DNA of 64,000 nucleotides from the NCBI GenBank assembly GCA_002361485.1, contig DESZ01000006.1, forward strand, positions 143,292 to 207,291, in the 5' to 3' direction. This DNA is from Cyanobacteria bacterium UBA3301 (GTDB lineage Bacteria > Cyanobacteriota > Vampirovibrionia > Gastranaerophilales > Gastranaerophilaceae). Positions 49,664 through 60,725 of this stretch are shown here, piece after piece (positions within the stretch are counted from its first letter, which is position 1; every line of letters starts with the position of its first letter). The position numbers and the translations under genes were made by a program. The notes beneath the pieces are model-generated. The model saw only the letters and a program-made list of their open reading frames with translations. It was not told where the DNA came from and ran no database searches.

Positions 49664-50494
49664 TTGTTAAGTAATTTTTATATTGAAGAACATGTAAAAC
49701 AAGCCTTACAAGAAGATATAGGCTTTGGCGATATTACAACGGAAAGTATTATGACGGAGGATAAAATCTTTCATGCCCGTCTTACTTCAAGAGTTGAAGG
49801 GATTATTTGCGGACTTGAAGTATTTAAAACTGTTTATAAGGTTTTATCTGATAAGGTTGAAGTAAAACTTTTCTTTAAAGACGGGGATAAAATTTCAAAG
49901 GGCGATATATTAGCAGAAATTGATGGACCTGCGAAATTTATTCTTCTCGGGGAAAGAGTTTCACTAAATTATATCCAAAGAATGAGCGGAATTGCTACAG
50001 AAACGAGAAGATATCAAGATGCAATCGGCGATTTGCCTTGCAAAATTGTTGATACAAGAAAAACAACTCCGAACTTCAGAGCTTTCGAAAAATATTCCGT
50101 AAAATGCGGAGGCGGTGCTTTGCACAGATTCAATTTATCGGATTGCGCAATGATTAAGGATAACCATATTCAAGTAGCGGGCGGAGTTACGAATGCTGTC
50201 AAAATGGTTAAAGCAAATTTATCTCACGCACATAAAATTGAACTTGAATGTGATAACATCGACCAAATAAAAGAGGCTTTACCATTAGGAGTTGATATTA
50301 TTATGCTTGATAATATGTCTTTAGATGAAATGAAAGAAGCCGTCAAATTGATAAATCACCGCGCAACGGTTGAAGCAAGCGGAAACGTAAATCTCTCGAC
50401 AGTTAGAGCTATTGCAGAATGCGGGGTAGATATAATTTCTTCAAGCGCAATTGTAGCAAAAGCTCCAACGCTTGATTTGGGATTAGATATGTAG
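49664..50494 (+). CDS. nadC: Nicotinate-nucleotide pyrophosphorylase (quinolinate PRTase)
   Basis: A 276-residue NadC making nicotinate mononucleotide from quinolinate. Visible: E-D-I-G-F-G-D-I-T-T-E-S, R-x-S-L-N-Y-I-Q-R-M-S-G-I-A-T, D-T-R-K-T-T-P-x-F-R-x-F-E-K, G-G-G-A-L-H-R-F-N-L-S-D, M-L-D-N-M. I chose TTG 49664, which has AGGAGA 7 nt upstream; the frame is open further but would start inside nadB. With nadB it forms an operon. Confidence 0.94.
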   Translation: MLSNFYIEEHVKQALQEDIGFGDITTESIMTEDKIFHARLTSRVEGIICGLEVFKTVYKVLSDKVEVKLFFKDGDKISKGDILAEIDGPAKFILLGERVSLNYIQRMSGIATETRRYQDAIGDLPCKIVDTRKTTPNFRAFEKYSVKCGGGALHRFNLSDCAMIKDNHIQVAGGVTNAVKMVKANLSHAHKIELECDNIDQIKEALPLGVDIIMLDNMSLDEMKEAVKLINHRATVEASGNVNLSTVRAIAECGVDIISSSAIVAKAPTLDLGLDM

Positions 50495-50615
50495 AGTGAA
50501 AGCCTTTAAATTTAAGTAATTTATTTAATTGTAAAAATAAGTAAAGTTTTAGCAAAAAAAACTTGCCTTTTGTTTTAAAATGAATGACAATACATGAAAG
50601 AAAACGGAAGGAAAA

Positions 50616-53078
50616 ATGTTAGCGGATAGTGTAACAAAATTTCGAATAGAAACCCAACGAACAAAAGAGGGGTATCTATCCCCTAAAAAAGGATTTCATG
50701 TCACCAATTCGGAATTTCTATCCCAACATAACAAAGATATTAAGAGACCTTTAAACAATAATCAACATGATTTAAGTTTTAAAGGTCTTTCTTTTATGCC
50801 TAAATTATATAAACCACTGGATAAAATTTATTCAAAATCAGAATTTGTTGAGTTTACTGACAAATATTTGGGCAAAATGGGCAGAGAGTTATTGGATAAT
50901 ATAACAATTACTCACAAAGACAGAACAAATAAACTTATAGAAGTTAGAAAAATAAACCCAAACGGCGGGAATGAAGATGCAAATTTGGAAATAGTAATAA
51001 AGAAAAAAACAATTCCACATTTGGCATTGGACGGGGTTGTTTATCCGTTCAAAATATTGCCGGGCGATATGCTAAACGGAATTGTAGAACTTATGGGAAA
51101 AGTTCCCGGATTTAAAGATTGGTCAGCAAAAACTTTAGAAAAACCGTTATTTAAAAATATCAGACAACGTTCAAAAATAGATGCAAAAGTAAATTCCTTA
51201 GTCGGATTAATAACTTACAAAGATGAAAAAATTGCAGCGGCAAAAAGCTCTTATGCAAAAAATATAGGCAAAAAAGTTGAAGAATTAACCCAAGAAGAAG
51301 TTGATAAAATAATTTCTAAAGTTGATAAGGATATGAGTTCAAGCGTTTTCCAAAGTGAAATGAAAATGTTTGACCCAAAAACAGGCAACTATGATACAAA
51401 ACATGAAAGAGCTTTGAACAGATTGGTTTCAGGTTTACCGCCTGCGGTATTTCTCGCAACTGATGCCTACAACTTATCAAGAATGATGGATGATGATGAC
51501 AAAGCTGCTGAAAAAGAACGTAAAATAAGATTCAAACAGGAAGCAAGCAGAATTTTAACAAGCGGTTATTTAACCTTAATAACTATGGGTGCTTTCCAAA
51601 AATTTATTAACAAATCAAAGATGGGTATTGTTTTAACAACAGGTATTACAGTGCTTGTTACCGAAATGTTCTCCCGTTTATCTAACGGAAAGCATATAAC
51701 GCGCTTAACTCCGGAACAGGCAAGAAAAATTAACGAAAAAGAAAATGCTCAGGAAGCATCAATTAAACCTCAGCAAAACATTCCGTCAACAGGCAATCCG
51801 GACAAAACAAAAGAAAAAGAACAACAAAAGCCTTTATTGTCTTTTGACACTTTAATGAAGGCTTCGGCAATAGTTTTGGGCTTAGGGTACGGAATTAAAG
51901 GATTTAAAAATATTCCTGCAATTAAAAATGCGGCAATGAAATATTTTGAAAATATGGATGCCGAAAAATTAAATAAACTTGGATTAAATAAAGAAAACTT
52001 GAATATTGATAATGCGGTTAAAACGTTTGAAGATAAAGTTATATACAGACCATTCTCTCAATTATATAAACGATTAACAACAGAAAAATATACAGTTGAT
52101 GCGAAGAAATTTAATGATGTTGTAGAAATATTAGATAAAAACGGATTTAGCGAACTTGCATCAAAATATAAACAAGTCGGAGAAACTGCTATAAAAACAG
52201 AAAATGGACAACAAATTCTTGATTTGGGTTCAAAAGATAAAAAAATTAAGCCATTTGTCAATTTTGTAATCGCACCGTTTAAATTCATGTGGAATACAGT
52301 TACGCTGCCATATTGGATGATTGATGAAAAAATAGGGAACCTGTTTAGAAAAGCAAAACCGAAATCCGCACCAAAAGATATTGATGCGCTGGCAAAAAGT
52401 TTTGAAAAAATAAGCAGAAAGGCTCAAGCGCTTGCAAATAAAAATATTACGCAAAAAGAATTTGAAGATTATGTACAAATCAATTTATTAAAAGCATTTA
52501 ATTTAGACACATTATCAAGTGTTTCCAATGCGGAATTATCAAACCTTGCAAAAACTGCGGCATCAATTGCTACAATATGGTTCTTGATGACTGATAACTA
52601 CAATATGGTAATGTTGAAATCAAACGGAAACGATAAAGACGGTGCAAATACCAAATTTAAAGAAAGATTTGTTCAAGAAGGTTCAAGATTGTTCTACCAA
52701 ACTTTATTGATTGATTTATTTAATTCAACGTTTATGAAATCGTATAACGGCTCATTACTCGGTATGAGCTGGGTAACATTAGCCGATACGACATTGGGTG
52801 AAATCTTAACAAGAAGCTCTGTCGGTATAGCGACAAAACCTCATACAAGAGATGAACTTATAGCAATGGAAGAAAAACAAAATAATTCCACCGGATTTAA
52901 GAAAAAGTATTACAACTTTATGCAAAGATTGACAGGCAAACGCTCTATAAAATCTTATGAAGTAGCACCAAAAAGCACACCCCTGACAGCATCCCCGCAG
53001 CCGCAAATGCAAAATATGACTAAAAATATTATGTTCCAAAATAACGGAACCCTTGATAAATTGATTAAAGAAAGCTAA
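50616..53078 (+). CDS. Large orphan protein (820 aa)
   Basis: Family not recognised. The N-terminal region contains H-D-L-S-F-K-G-L-S-F (about 47-56), shared in part with the gene at 35561. Two or three weakly hydrophobic stretches lie near 310-345 (T-L-I-T-M-G-A-F, I-V-L-T-T-G-I-T-V-L-V-T), about 555-575 (V-I-A-P-F-K-F-M-W-N-T-V-T) and about 640-660. The intervening parts are helical and Lys-rich; residues about 375-405 are a disordered Gln/Asn/Lys linker. AGGAAGG precedes the start. Probably lineage-specific, possibly membrane-associated. Confidence 0.78.
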   Translation: MLADSVTKFRIETQRTKEGYLSPKKGFHVTNSEFLSQHNKDIKRPLNNNQHDLSFKGLSFMPKLYKPLDKIYSKSEFVEFTDKYLGKMGRELLDNITITHKDRTNKLIEVRKINPNGGNEDANLEIVIKKKTIPHLALDGVVYPFKILPGDMLNGIVELMGKVPGFKDWSAKTLEKPLFKNIRQRSKIDAKVNSLVGLITYKDEKIAAAKSSYAKNIGKKVEELTQEEVDKIISKVDKDMSSSVFQSEMKMFDPKTGNYDTKHERALNRLVSGLPPAVFLATDAYNLSRMMDDDDKAAEKERKIRFKQEASRILTSGYLTLITMGAFQKFINKSKMGIVLTTGITVLVTEMFSRLSNGKHITRLTPEQARKINEKENAQEASIKPQQNIPSTGNPDKTKEKEQQKPLLSFDTLMKASAIVLGLGYGIKGFKNIPAIKNAAMKYFENMDAEKLNKLGLNKENLNIDNAVKTFEDKVIYRPFSQLYKRLTTEKYTVDAKKFNDVVEILDKNGFSELASKYKQVGETAIKTENGQQILDLGSKDKKIKPFVNFVIAPFKFMWNTVTLPYWMIDEKIGNLFRKAKPKSAPKDIDALAKSFEKISRKAQALANKNITQKEFEDYVQINLLKAFNLDTLSSVSNAELSNLAKTAASIATIWFLMTDNYNMVMLKSNGNDKDGANTKFKERFVQEGSRLFYQTLLIDLFNSTFMKSYNGSLLGMSWVTLADTTLGEILTRSSVGIATKPHTRDELIAMEEKQNNSTGFKKKYYNFMQRLTGKRSIKSYEVAPKSTPLTASPQPQMQNMTKNIMFQNNGTLDKLIKES

Positions 53079-53179
53079 TACAGAAAGTTCAAGGCATATT
53101 TGTTTTATTCATTTATTATAATCATGGTGTATAGACAAAATTTTCTGTTCGTGTTGTATATATAAAATATACCTAAAAT

Positions 53180-53208
53180 TTTACACTTTGCGCGTTTTAT
53201 TATATAAT
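53180..53208 (+). promoter_or_regulatory. Promoter of fixC-fixX
   Basis: TTTACA (53180-53185), exactly 17 bp, TATAAT (53203-53208), 20 nt before the TTG start. Confidence 0.72.
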
Positions 53209-53228
53209 ATACAAAAAGGGGCTTTATT

Positions 53229-54524
53229 TTGACAGATAACAATAAAACTGATGTAATTGTCGTAGGTGCGGGGCCGGCAGGCATTGCTTGTGCTATTACA
53301 TTAGCCCGCGCAGGCAAAGAAGTTGTACTTATTGAGCGCGGAAGCTTTGCAGGGAGTAAAAATGTATTTGGCGGAGCAATTTATACTCAGCCAACAAAAG
53401 AAATATTCCCTGATTTTGAAACGGAAGCGCCGGTTGAACGTTGCAATATTGAACATAAATTTATGATATTGGGGAAAAAAGATTCAACAACCATAACATA
53501 CAGGAAAGAAGACAACGTTAGCTACTCAGTAATACGTGCAAAATTTGACAGATGGATGGCAGAAGAAGCAAAAAAAGCAGGTGTAATCCTTGTTGAAGAA
53601 ACAGTTGTAAAAGAATTGATTAAAAACGGGACAACTGTTGTCGGCGTGCGTACCGAATTAGAAGATTATTTTGCAAATATCGTAATATTGGCTGATGGTG
53701 TTAATTCTCTGTTGGCGCGTTCTATCGGTTTAAGAAAAGATATTGAGACAAGGGATGTCGCATTAAGCGTTAAAGAAGTCATAAAGCTTGACAAAGATAC
53801 CATAAATAACAGATTCAATGTTGGAAACAGTCAAGGAGTTATCGGTGAAATCTTTGGCGGAGCAATGTCAGGGATTTTAGGCTTAGGCTTTATGTACACT
53901 AATGTTGACTCTGTTACGATAGGCTTAGGAGTTACTTTGGATGATTTGGTGGAAAATAATTACCGCCCGTTTGAGATTTTAGAACAATTAAAACAGCATC
54001 CTTCAATCGCACCTTTAATTGAAGGCGGAACTTTAAAAGAATATAGCGCTCATTTAATCCCCGAAGGCGGTTACAGAAAAGTTCCTCAACTCTGCGATAA
54101 CGGAGTTATGGTTATCGGGGATGCTGCAATGCTTGTTAATAACCTCCATTGGGAAGGCACAAATCTTGCAATGATAAGCGGTAAGCTGGCCGGAGAAACG
54201 GCAATACAAGCTTTGGATAAGGAAAATTATTCTAAAAAAACTCTTTGCGAATATGAAAAAGCTTTGAAAAAATCTTTTATTATGAAGGATTTGAAGACTT
54301 ATAAAGATTTGATGAATATTGCCCACGCAAGGAAAAAAGCATTTATGGGATATTATTTGAATAAAATAAATTCGTTTTTCGAAATGTTTACTTCTGTTAA
54401 CAGTATTCCTAAAAAAGAAGGGTACCATAAATTTATAAAAAGCATTTTTACGGACAGAAAATTTACCGAATTGTTAAAAGATATATGGGCATTACTCAGA
54501 TTGATATGGAGTATTTTATTATGA
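53229..54524 (+). CDS. fixC: FixC-type electron-transfer flavoprotein:quinone oxidoreductase
   Basis: A 431-residue flavoprotein with N-terminal V-V-G-A-G-P-A-G-I-A-C-A (FAD Rossmann) and I-E-R-G, then F-G-G-A-I-Y, the G-D-A-A-M-L-V-N region and W-E-G-T-N. It matches FixC/ETF-QO, which passes electrons from an electron-transfer flavoprotein to quinone. fixX follows, but fixA and fixB (the flavoprotein itself) are not next to it. TTG start with GGGG upstream. The fixC stop overlaps the fixX start. Confidence 0.88.
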   Translation: MTDNNKTDVIVVGAGPAGIACAITLARAGKEVVLIERGSFAGSKNVFGGAIYTQPTKEIFPDFETEAPVERCNIEHKFMILGKKDSTTITYRKEDNVSYSVIRAKFDRWMAEEAKKAGVILVEETVVKELIKNGTTVVGVRTELEDYFANIVILADGVNSLLARSIGLRKDIETRDVALSVKEVIKLDKDTINNRFNVGNSQGVIGEIFGGAMSGILGLGFMYTNVDSVTIGLGVTLDDLVENNYRPFEILEQLKQHPSIAPLIEGGTLKEYSAHLIPEGGYRKVPQLCDNGVMVIGDAAMLVNNLHWEGTNLAMISGKLAGETAIQALDKENYSKKTLCEYEKALKKSFIMKDLKTYKDLMNIAHARKKAFMGYYLNKINSFFEMFTSVNSIPKKEGYHKFIKSIFTDRKFTELLKDIWALLRLIWSILL

Positions 54525-54796
54525 ATATAGACAAAAAATTATTTACACTAAAATACTCGCCTGATATTCAATCTCACTTAAAGCCAAATAAAAAAGATTG
54601 CAAAAATTGCAAAACAAAGGCATGCACGTTTATTTGCCCTGCACAAGTTTATGAATGGAGCGAAGAAAAACAGGAACTTATCGTAAGGTATGAAAATTGC
54701 CTTGAATGCGGAGCATGCAGAATTGCTTGTGAACATAAATCCCTTGATTGGAAATACCCGAAAGGAACAAAAGGAGTAACTTTTAAACAGGGGTAA
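54521..54796 (+). CDS. fixX: FixX-like ferredoxin
   Basis: A 91-residue iron-sulfur protein partner of FixC. Two Cys clusters are visible: C-K-N-C-K-T-K-A-C and C-L-E-C-G-A-C-R-I-A-C, consistent with the FixX 4Fe-4S arrangement. ATG 54521 overlaps the fixC stop (ATGA), the usual coupled design. An earlier in-frame ATG (54485) is less likely. Confidence 0.85.
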   Translation: MNIDKKLFTLKYSPDIQSHLKPNKKDCKNCKTKACTFICPAQVYEWSEEKQELIVRYENCLECGACRIACEHKSLDWKYPKGTKGVTFKQG

Positions 54797-54926
54797 TGAT
54801 TGTTTTGCAAAATTCAAGGCATAAATTTACACAACACTTGATTTTATTGTTTTAGCATTGTAAACTATATTCAGTCGAAATAATACACAATATTCAAGTT
54901 TGGAATCTTGAAGGAAAGAGGTAAAA

Positions 54927-55130
54927 ATGAAAGCAGATATTCATCCGGATTATAAGAAAACCGTTATCAAATGTGTATGCGGAAACGAAATCGAAACAGG
55001 TTCTGTTGGAGAAAACATTACTGTTGAAATTTGCAACAAATGCCATCCGTTCTACACAGGACAACAAAAAATTCTTGACTCTGAAGGCAGAGTTGAAAGA
55101 TTCAACAAAAGATACGGTAAAAAGAATTAA
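54927..55130 (+). CDS. rpmE: 50S ribosomal protein L31
   Basis: A 67-residue L31 of the zinc-binding type: C-V-C-G at 16-19 and [10 protein letters not shown] near 36-45, followed by [11 protein letters not shown]. The N-terminal M-K-x-x-I-H-P-x-Y is canonical. GGAAAGAGG precedes the ATG, and a terminator follows. Confidence 0.96.
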   Translation: MKADIHPDYKKTVIKCVCGNEIETGSVGENITVEICNKCHPFYTGQQKILDSEGRVERFNKRYGKKN

Positions 55131-55150
55131 TTTTTTTCACACACTTATAA

Positions 55151-55182
55151 AAATAACCTCGATTATTCGGGGTTATTTTTTT
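55151..55182 (+). terminator. Intrinsic terminator after rpmE
   Basis: AAATAACCTCG / CGGGGTTATTT (11 bp, one G-T pair) around a 6-nt loop, then a T-run. Confidence 0.9.
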
Positions 55183-55224
55183 GTCAAAATTTGAATTGTT
55201 AATTTTTTGTTTATTTTTTAAGGA

Positions 55225-55252
55225 TTGTTGAAAATAGGTGTTATAACATAAT
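55225..55252 (+). promoter_or_regulatory. Possible dnaK promoter
   Basis: TTGTTG (55225-55230), 16 bp, CATAAT (55247-55252). No CIRCE element (TTAGCACTC type) is present, so HrcA control through that site is not supported. Confidence 0.35.
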
Positions 55253-55271
55253 TATAGAGAATAGTAATTAA

Positions 55272-57146
<1,875 letters not shown>

Positions 57147-57169
57147 TTCCCAAAATAAAAACAATAAAA

Positions 57170-57206
57170 AAAGACAATATGCAAAATGCATATTGTCTTT
57201 TTTTTT
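57170..57206 (+). terminator. Intrinsic terminator after dnaK
   Basis: AAAGACAATATGCA / TGCATATTGTCTTT around AAA, followed by a T-run. Confidence 0.93.
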
Positions 57207-57217
57207 GTATAACCTCA

Positions 57218-57284
57218 CCTCTTCCCTCTCCTAAAATTGGGATAGAGGTAAGATATATTCCTTCTCCTGAAGAGTAAGAGAAGG
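57218..57284. repeat. Degenerate purine/pyrimidine palindromes after the dnaK terminator
   Basis: CCTCTTCCC pairs imperfectly with GGGATAGAGG (57218-57248), and CCTTCTC with GAGAAGG (57260-57284). They resemble decayed CTCTCC-type intergenic palindromes. Confidence 0.5.
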
Positions 57285-57349
57285 TTAGAATGAAGGATGA
57301 AATTATAAATAACAATTTGTCTTTTTATAAAGAAATGTTTATCGAGTTT

Positions 57350-57360
57350 TATGCTATAAT
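57350..57360 (+). promoter_or_regulatory. Extended -10 promoter for the sensor kinase
   Basis: TATG (57350-57353), C, TATAAT (57355-57360), then CTTTGT (6 nt) and the ATG. No Shine-Dalgarno: a leaderless mRNA is expected. Confidence 0.65.
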
Positions 57361-57366
57361 CTTTGT

Positions 57367-59160
57367 ATGAATGAAAATCAAAAAATGAATTTTACAACAC
57401 AAAACCGTTTAATAATTTTTGGGCTTATATTCAGTACAATTTTGATTATGGCGATTGCCATATTTGCAACCGTTAATATTCAAAAAAAACTTGATGAAAG
57501 TTATCAGCACTTCGGACAGGTTATTTCTAAGACATTGGCAATAGAAAGTGCAGAACTTATAAAAAACGCTTCTAAAAATGATGCGGTTGAACTTTTAAAA
57601 GCTCATAGCGATTTAATATTAAAATCTCATAATGATATAGTCTTTATTGAATTTAAAAATTCCGACGGTGAAAGCATATACAAAGCACAAAACCAAACAA
57701 AATCAAAGAATACTCAAACAAATATTTCCGTCACATCACCAATGAAAAATCTTCAAAATAATACAAATATCGGGAATGTAACAGTCGGATTATCAGGTTC
57801 AATTGTTGATAAAGTTTCTTCAACAACGCGAGCTTCTATTTTGTTTGTATTTACGATAGTTTGGCTTGTTTTTGCGTTTGTTGTTTTGATAAATACATTT
57901 TTAATAACAAGAGAATTAAAGATATTGCATGACGGTGTTGCAAAAATATCTTCAGGTAAATTCGGTTACAAGATTGAAGCAAAAGAAGTCAGCAACGAAG
58001 TATTAGAACTTTTTAACGCGTTTAATGACATGTCAAATAAGCTTCACTTGTACGAAGAATCGAACATTGAACAATTGACATTGGAAAGAAACAAACTTCA
58101 AGCAGTTTTGATGAGTATCGCAAACGGTGTTGTCGTTTGTGACAACAATGATACTGTTACTTTAATCAATGAGCATGCAAAAACTTTATTGGAACTGCAA
58201 GATGATCAGCTATTAAATTCAAATATAAAAAATTATGTGGATTCTGACGGCAACTTCTGTTTCAACGAAAAAATTGACGAGTATAAAAAGCTGTCTTTAG
58301 AAGAAAAGTCTTCAAAACCTGTTGTTTTCAATGTAAAACTTTCTGATAAAACCTTAAAATCAATAATATCCCCAATGTTTACCCAAAGTCATGAATACGT
58401 CGGATATATAATTGTGTTGATTGATATTACAAAAGAAGCAGAGATGGATTTGATGAAATCACAATTCATATCAAATGTTTCCCATGAATTGAGAACTCCT
58501 GTAACTGTTTTAAGAAGTTATATCGATACATTGTATAACTATGGTGAAGATTTTAACTACGAAGAACAAAAGGAATTTATCGGAACTATCAATTCCGAAA
58601 TTATCAGATTAAATAATATGGTAAATGATATTCTTGACTTTTCGCGTTTGGATTCTAACGCAAAGATAGAAAAATCGGAAAACGATATCTCACAACTTGT
58701 TGATTACTGTGTGGCAGAGGTTCAAGCGCTTTTAAAGGAACACAATTTGACGATAAAAGTAGAAAAGGAAGATAATATTCCGCAGGTAAATTGCAATTAT
58801 GATGCTATAGCAAGAGCATTGACAAACTATTTGTCAAATGCCATAAAATATGCTCCTCAAGATTCCGAAATAAAAGTCAGATTATTCCAAGATATGAGTA
58901 ATCATCAGGTTGTTGTTACCGTTCGCGATGAAGGCATAGGAATAGCTCCGGAGTATCAAAAGAAAGTTTTTGACAGATTTTACAGGGTTGAAAATAAAAC
59001 ACACAGCGTAAAAGGTACAGGACTTGGTTTACATTTGGTTAAAACGACAATTGAAAAACATCACCACGGACATGTGTTTGTAAATTCTCAACCTAATCAT
59101 GGTTCAACATTTGGATTTAGCCTGCCGATAGATGATATTGAAGATGATGATTTGGTATAA
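57367..59160 (+). CDS. Sensor histidine kinase, PhoR/VicK-like, without adjacent regulator
   Basis: A 597-residue membrane kinase: TM1 about 14-36, a periplasmic sensor about 37-155, TM2 about 156-180, HAMP about 180-235, PAS about 240-350, and HisKA with His373 in F-I-S-N-V-S-H-E-L-R-T-P. The ATPase domain has N-Y-L-S-N-A-I-K-Y-A (N box), V-R-D-E-G-I-G-I (G1), F-D-R-F-Y-R-V (F box) and G-T-G-L-G-L-H-L-V (G2). No response regulator lies beside it, so its partner is elsewhere. The ligand is unknown. Confidence 0.93.
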   Translation: MNENQKMNFTTQNRLIIFGLIFSTILIMAIAIFATVNIQKKLDESYQHFGQVISKTLAIESAELIKNASKNDAVELLKAHSDLILKSHNDIVFIEFKNSDGESIYKAQNQTKSKNTQTNISVTSPMKNLQNNTNIGNVTVGLSGSIVDKVSSTTRASILFVFTIVWLVFAFVVLINTFLITRELKILHDGVAKISSGKFGYKIEAKEVSNEVLELFNAFNDMSNKLHLYEESNIEQLTLERNKLQAVLMSIANGVVVCDNNDTVTLINEHAKTLLELQDDQLLNSNIKNYVDSDGNFCFNEKIDEYKKLSLEEKSSKPVVFNVKLSDKTLKSIISPMFTQSHEYVGYIIVLIDITKEAEMDLMKSQFISNVSHELRTPVTVLRSYIDTLYNYGEDFNYEEQKEFIGTINSEIIRLNNMVNDILDFSRLDSNAKIEKSENDISQLVDYCVAEVQALLKEHNLTIKVEKEDNIPQVNCNYDAIARALTNYLSNAIKYAPQDSEIKVRLFQDMSNHQVVVTVRDEGIGIAPEYQKKVFDRFYRVENKTHSVKGTGLGLHLVKTTIEKHHHGHVFVNSQPNHGSTFGFSLPIDDIEDDDLV

Positions 59161-59167
59161 TTGATTT

Positions 59168-60085
59168 TTAATTATATAGAATACTGCTTAAATATCTTTC
59201 GCCGAAATCAGGCAAAATAGCGACAATAGTTTTTCCTTTATTTTCAGGGCGTTTTGCCAGTTCTATTGCGGCAAAAACATTTGCGCCGCCTGAAAATCCT
59301 GCAAGGATACCTTCATTTGTGCCTAAAACTCTTGCTGTTGCTATTGCGTCTTCATTTGTCACAGGTATTATTTCGTCAATTAAATCAGCACTAAAATTTT
59401 TCGGCTTAAAATTTGCTCCGATACCTTGAATTTTATGCGCTCCTGCAGATTTTCCCGCTAACACTTGCGAATCGTAAGGTTCAACCGCAACGGCTTTAAT
59501 TTCTTTATTATTTTCTTTTAATCTTTTTGCAATCCCTGATATTGTTCCGCCTGTGCCGACCCCTGCAACTATTATATCAACATTGCCGTCGGTATCTTCC
59601 CAAATTTCGTTTGCGGTTGTATTGTAGTGCGCTTTAGGATTTGAAGGGTTATCAAATTGGGACGGAATAAAAGAATTTTTGATTTGTTCATGAAGTTCAT
59701 TTGCTTTGTTTACAGCCCCTTGCATACCTTCTGAACCTGATGTTAAAATCAGTTCCGCTCCATATGCTTTTAACAATTTTCTGCGCTCAATTGACATTGT
59801 TTCAGGCATTGTAAGTATTATTTTCAAGCCTTTTATTGCACATATCATAGCTAAACCTATTCCCGTATTCCCACTTGTAGGCTCAATTATAACTGTATCA
59901 TCGTTTATCAATCCGTCAGATACAGCATCTTCAAGCATTTGAAATGCGGCTCTGTCTTTTACGGAATTTGCTGGGTTAAAATATTCAAGTTTTAATAATA
60001 CATCTGCTTTGCCGTTATTTAATTTATTTAACCTTACTAATGGCGTATTTCCTATCAATTCCGTTAAATCATGTGCTATTTTCAT
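59168..60085 (-). CDS. cysK: Cysteine synthase (O-acetylserine sulfhydrylase)
   Basis: A 305-residue PLP enzyme. The PLP Lys is Lys43 in N-S-V-K-D-R-A-A. Other motifs: [10 protein letters not shown] (11-20), [10 protein letters not shown] (substrate loop), V-G-T-G-G-T-I-S-G (phosphate loop), Q-G-I-G-A-N-F-x-P and S-G-G-A-N-V-F. It forms cysteine from O-acetylserine and sulfide. AAGGGG lies about 11 nt upstream. cysE is not adjacent. It is transcribed divergently from nadD. Confidence 0.95.
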   Translation of the reverse strand: MKIAHDLTELIGNTPLVRLNKLNNGKADVLLKLEYFNPANSVKDRAAFQMLEDAVSDGLINDDTVIIEPTSGNTGIGLAMICAIKGLKIILTMPETMSIERRKLLKAYGAELILTSGSEGMQGAVNKANELHEQIKNSFIPSQFDNPSNPKAHYNTTANEIWEDTDGNVDIIVAGVGTGGTISGIAKRLKENNKEIKAVAVEPYDSQVLAGKSAGAHKIQGIGANFKPKNFSADLIDEIIPVTNEDAIATARVLGTNEGILAGFSGGANVFAAIELAKRPENKGKTIVAILPDFGERYLSSILYN

Positions 60086-60117
60086 TATGTTAAACCCCTT
60101 CTTATTTTTTATTGTTT

Positions 60118-60128
60118 TATGGTAAAAT
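60118..60128 (+). promoter_or_regulatory. Extended -10 promoter for nadD-yqeK
   Basis: TATG (60118-60121), G, TAAAAT (60123-60128), then TAAACT (6 nt) and the nadD ATG. No Shine-Dalgarno. Confidence 0.6.
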
Positions 60129-60134
60129 TAAACT

Positions 60135-60725
60135 ATGAAATTATGTGTTTTTCAAGGGACATTCAATCCTATCCATAATGCGCATATAAGAGTAGCTGAT
60201 TACGTCGCGAATAAATATAATTTTGATAAAATACTTTTTATCCCTGCATTTCAACCGCCCCATAAAGATTACGATATCGATTTATCAGAACACAGGTTGA
60301 GCATGGCAAAACTTGCGACTTCAAACAACCCAAAATTTGAAGTCTCCGACATTGAATATAAGCGCGGCGGAAAATCTTATACATATTTGACAATTTGCGA
60401 ATTATATAAACTTTATAAAATTGACGGAAAAATTAATTTTATAATAGGCACGGATGCTTTTGATTATATTGAAACATGGTATGAAGCGGATAAATTAAAA
60501 AAACTTGTAAAATTTATAGTATTTATAAGGGAAGAAAATTTTGATAGAAATAAATATAATTATTTGAAAGATAAAGGTTATAAATTTGAAACCGAAACTT
60601 TGTCTTTTGAAAATATTTCCTCAACCGAATTGAGAGAATTACTTAAAAATAACAAGGATACATCAGCGTATCTTGATAAAAAAGTAAAGGATTATATAGA
60701 AAAAAATGAATTATACAAAGCTTAG
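60135..60725 (+). CDS. nadD: Nicotinate-nucleotide adenylyltransferase
   Basis: A 196-residue nucleotidyltransferase of NAD synthesis. The G-T-F-N-P-I-H-N-A-H motif (9-18; family G-x-F-x-P-x-H-x-G-H) is present with Ala for the second Gly. F-I-P-A-F-Q-P-P-H-K, F-I-I-G-T-D-A-F and C-terminal I-S-S-T-E-L-R follow (family I-S-S-T-x-I-R). It overlaps yqeK by 20 nt. nadB and nadC are 10 kb away in the same window. Confidence 0.93.
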   Translation: MKLCVFQGTFNPIHNAHIRVADYVANKYNFDKILFIPAFQPPHKDYDIDLSEHRLSMAKLATSNNPKFEVSDIEYKRGGKSYTYLTICELYKLYKIDGKINFIIGTDAFDYIETWYEADKLKKLVKFIVFIREENFDRNKYNYLKDKGYKFETETLSFENISSTELRELLKNNKDTSAYLDKKVKDYIEKNELYKA

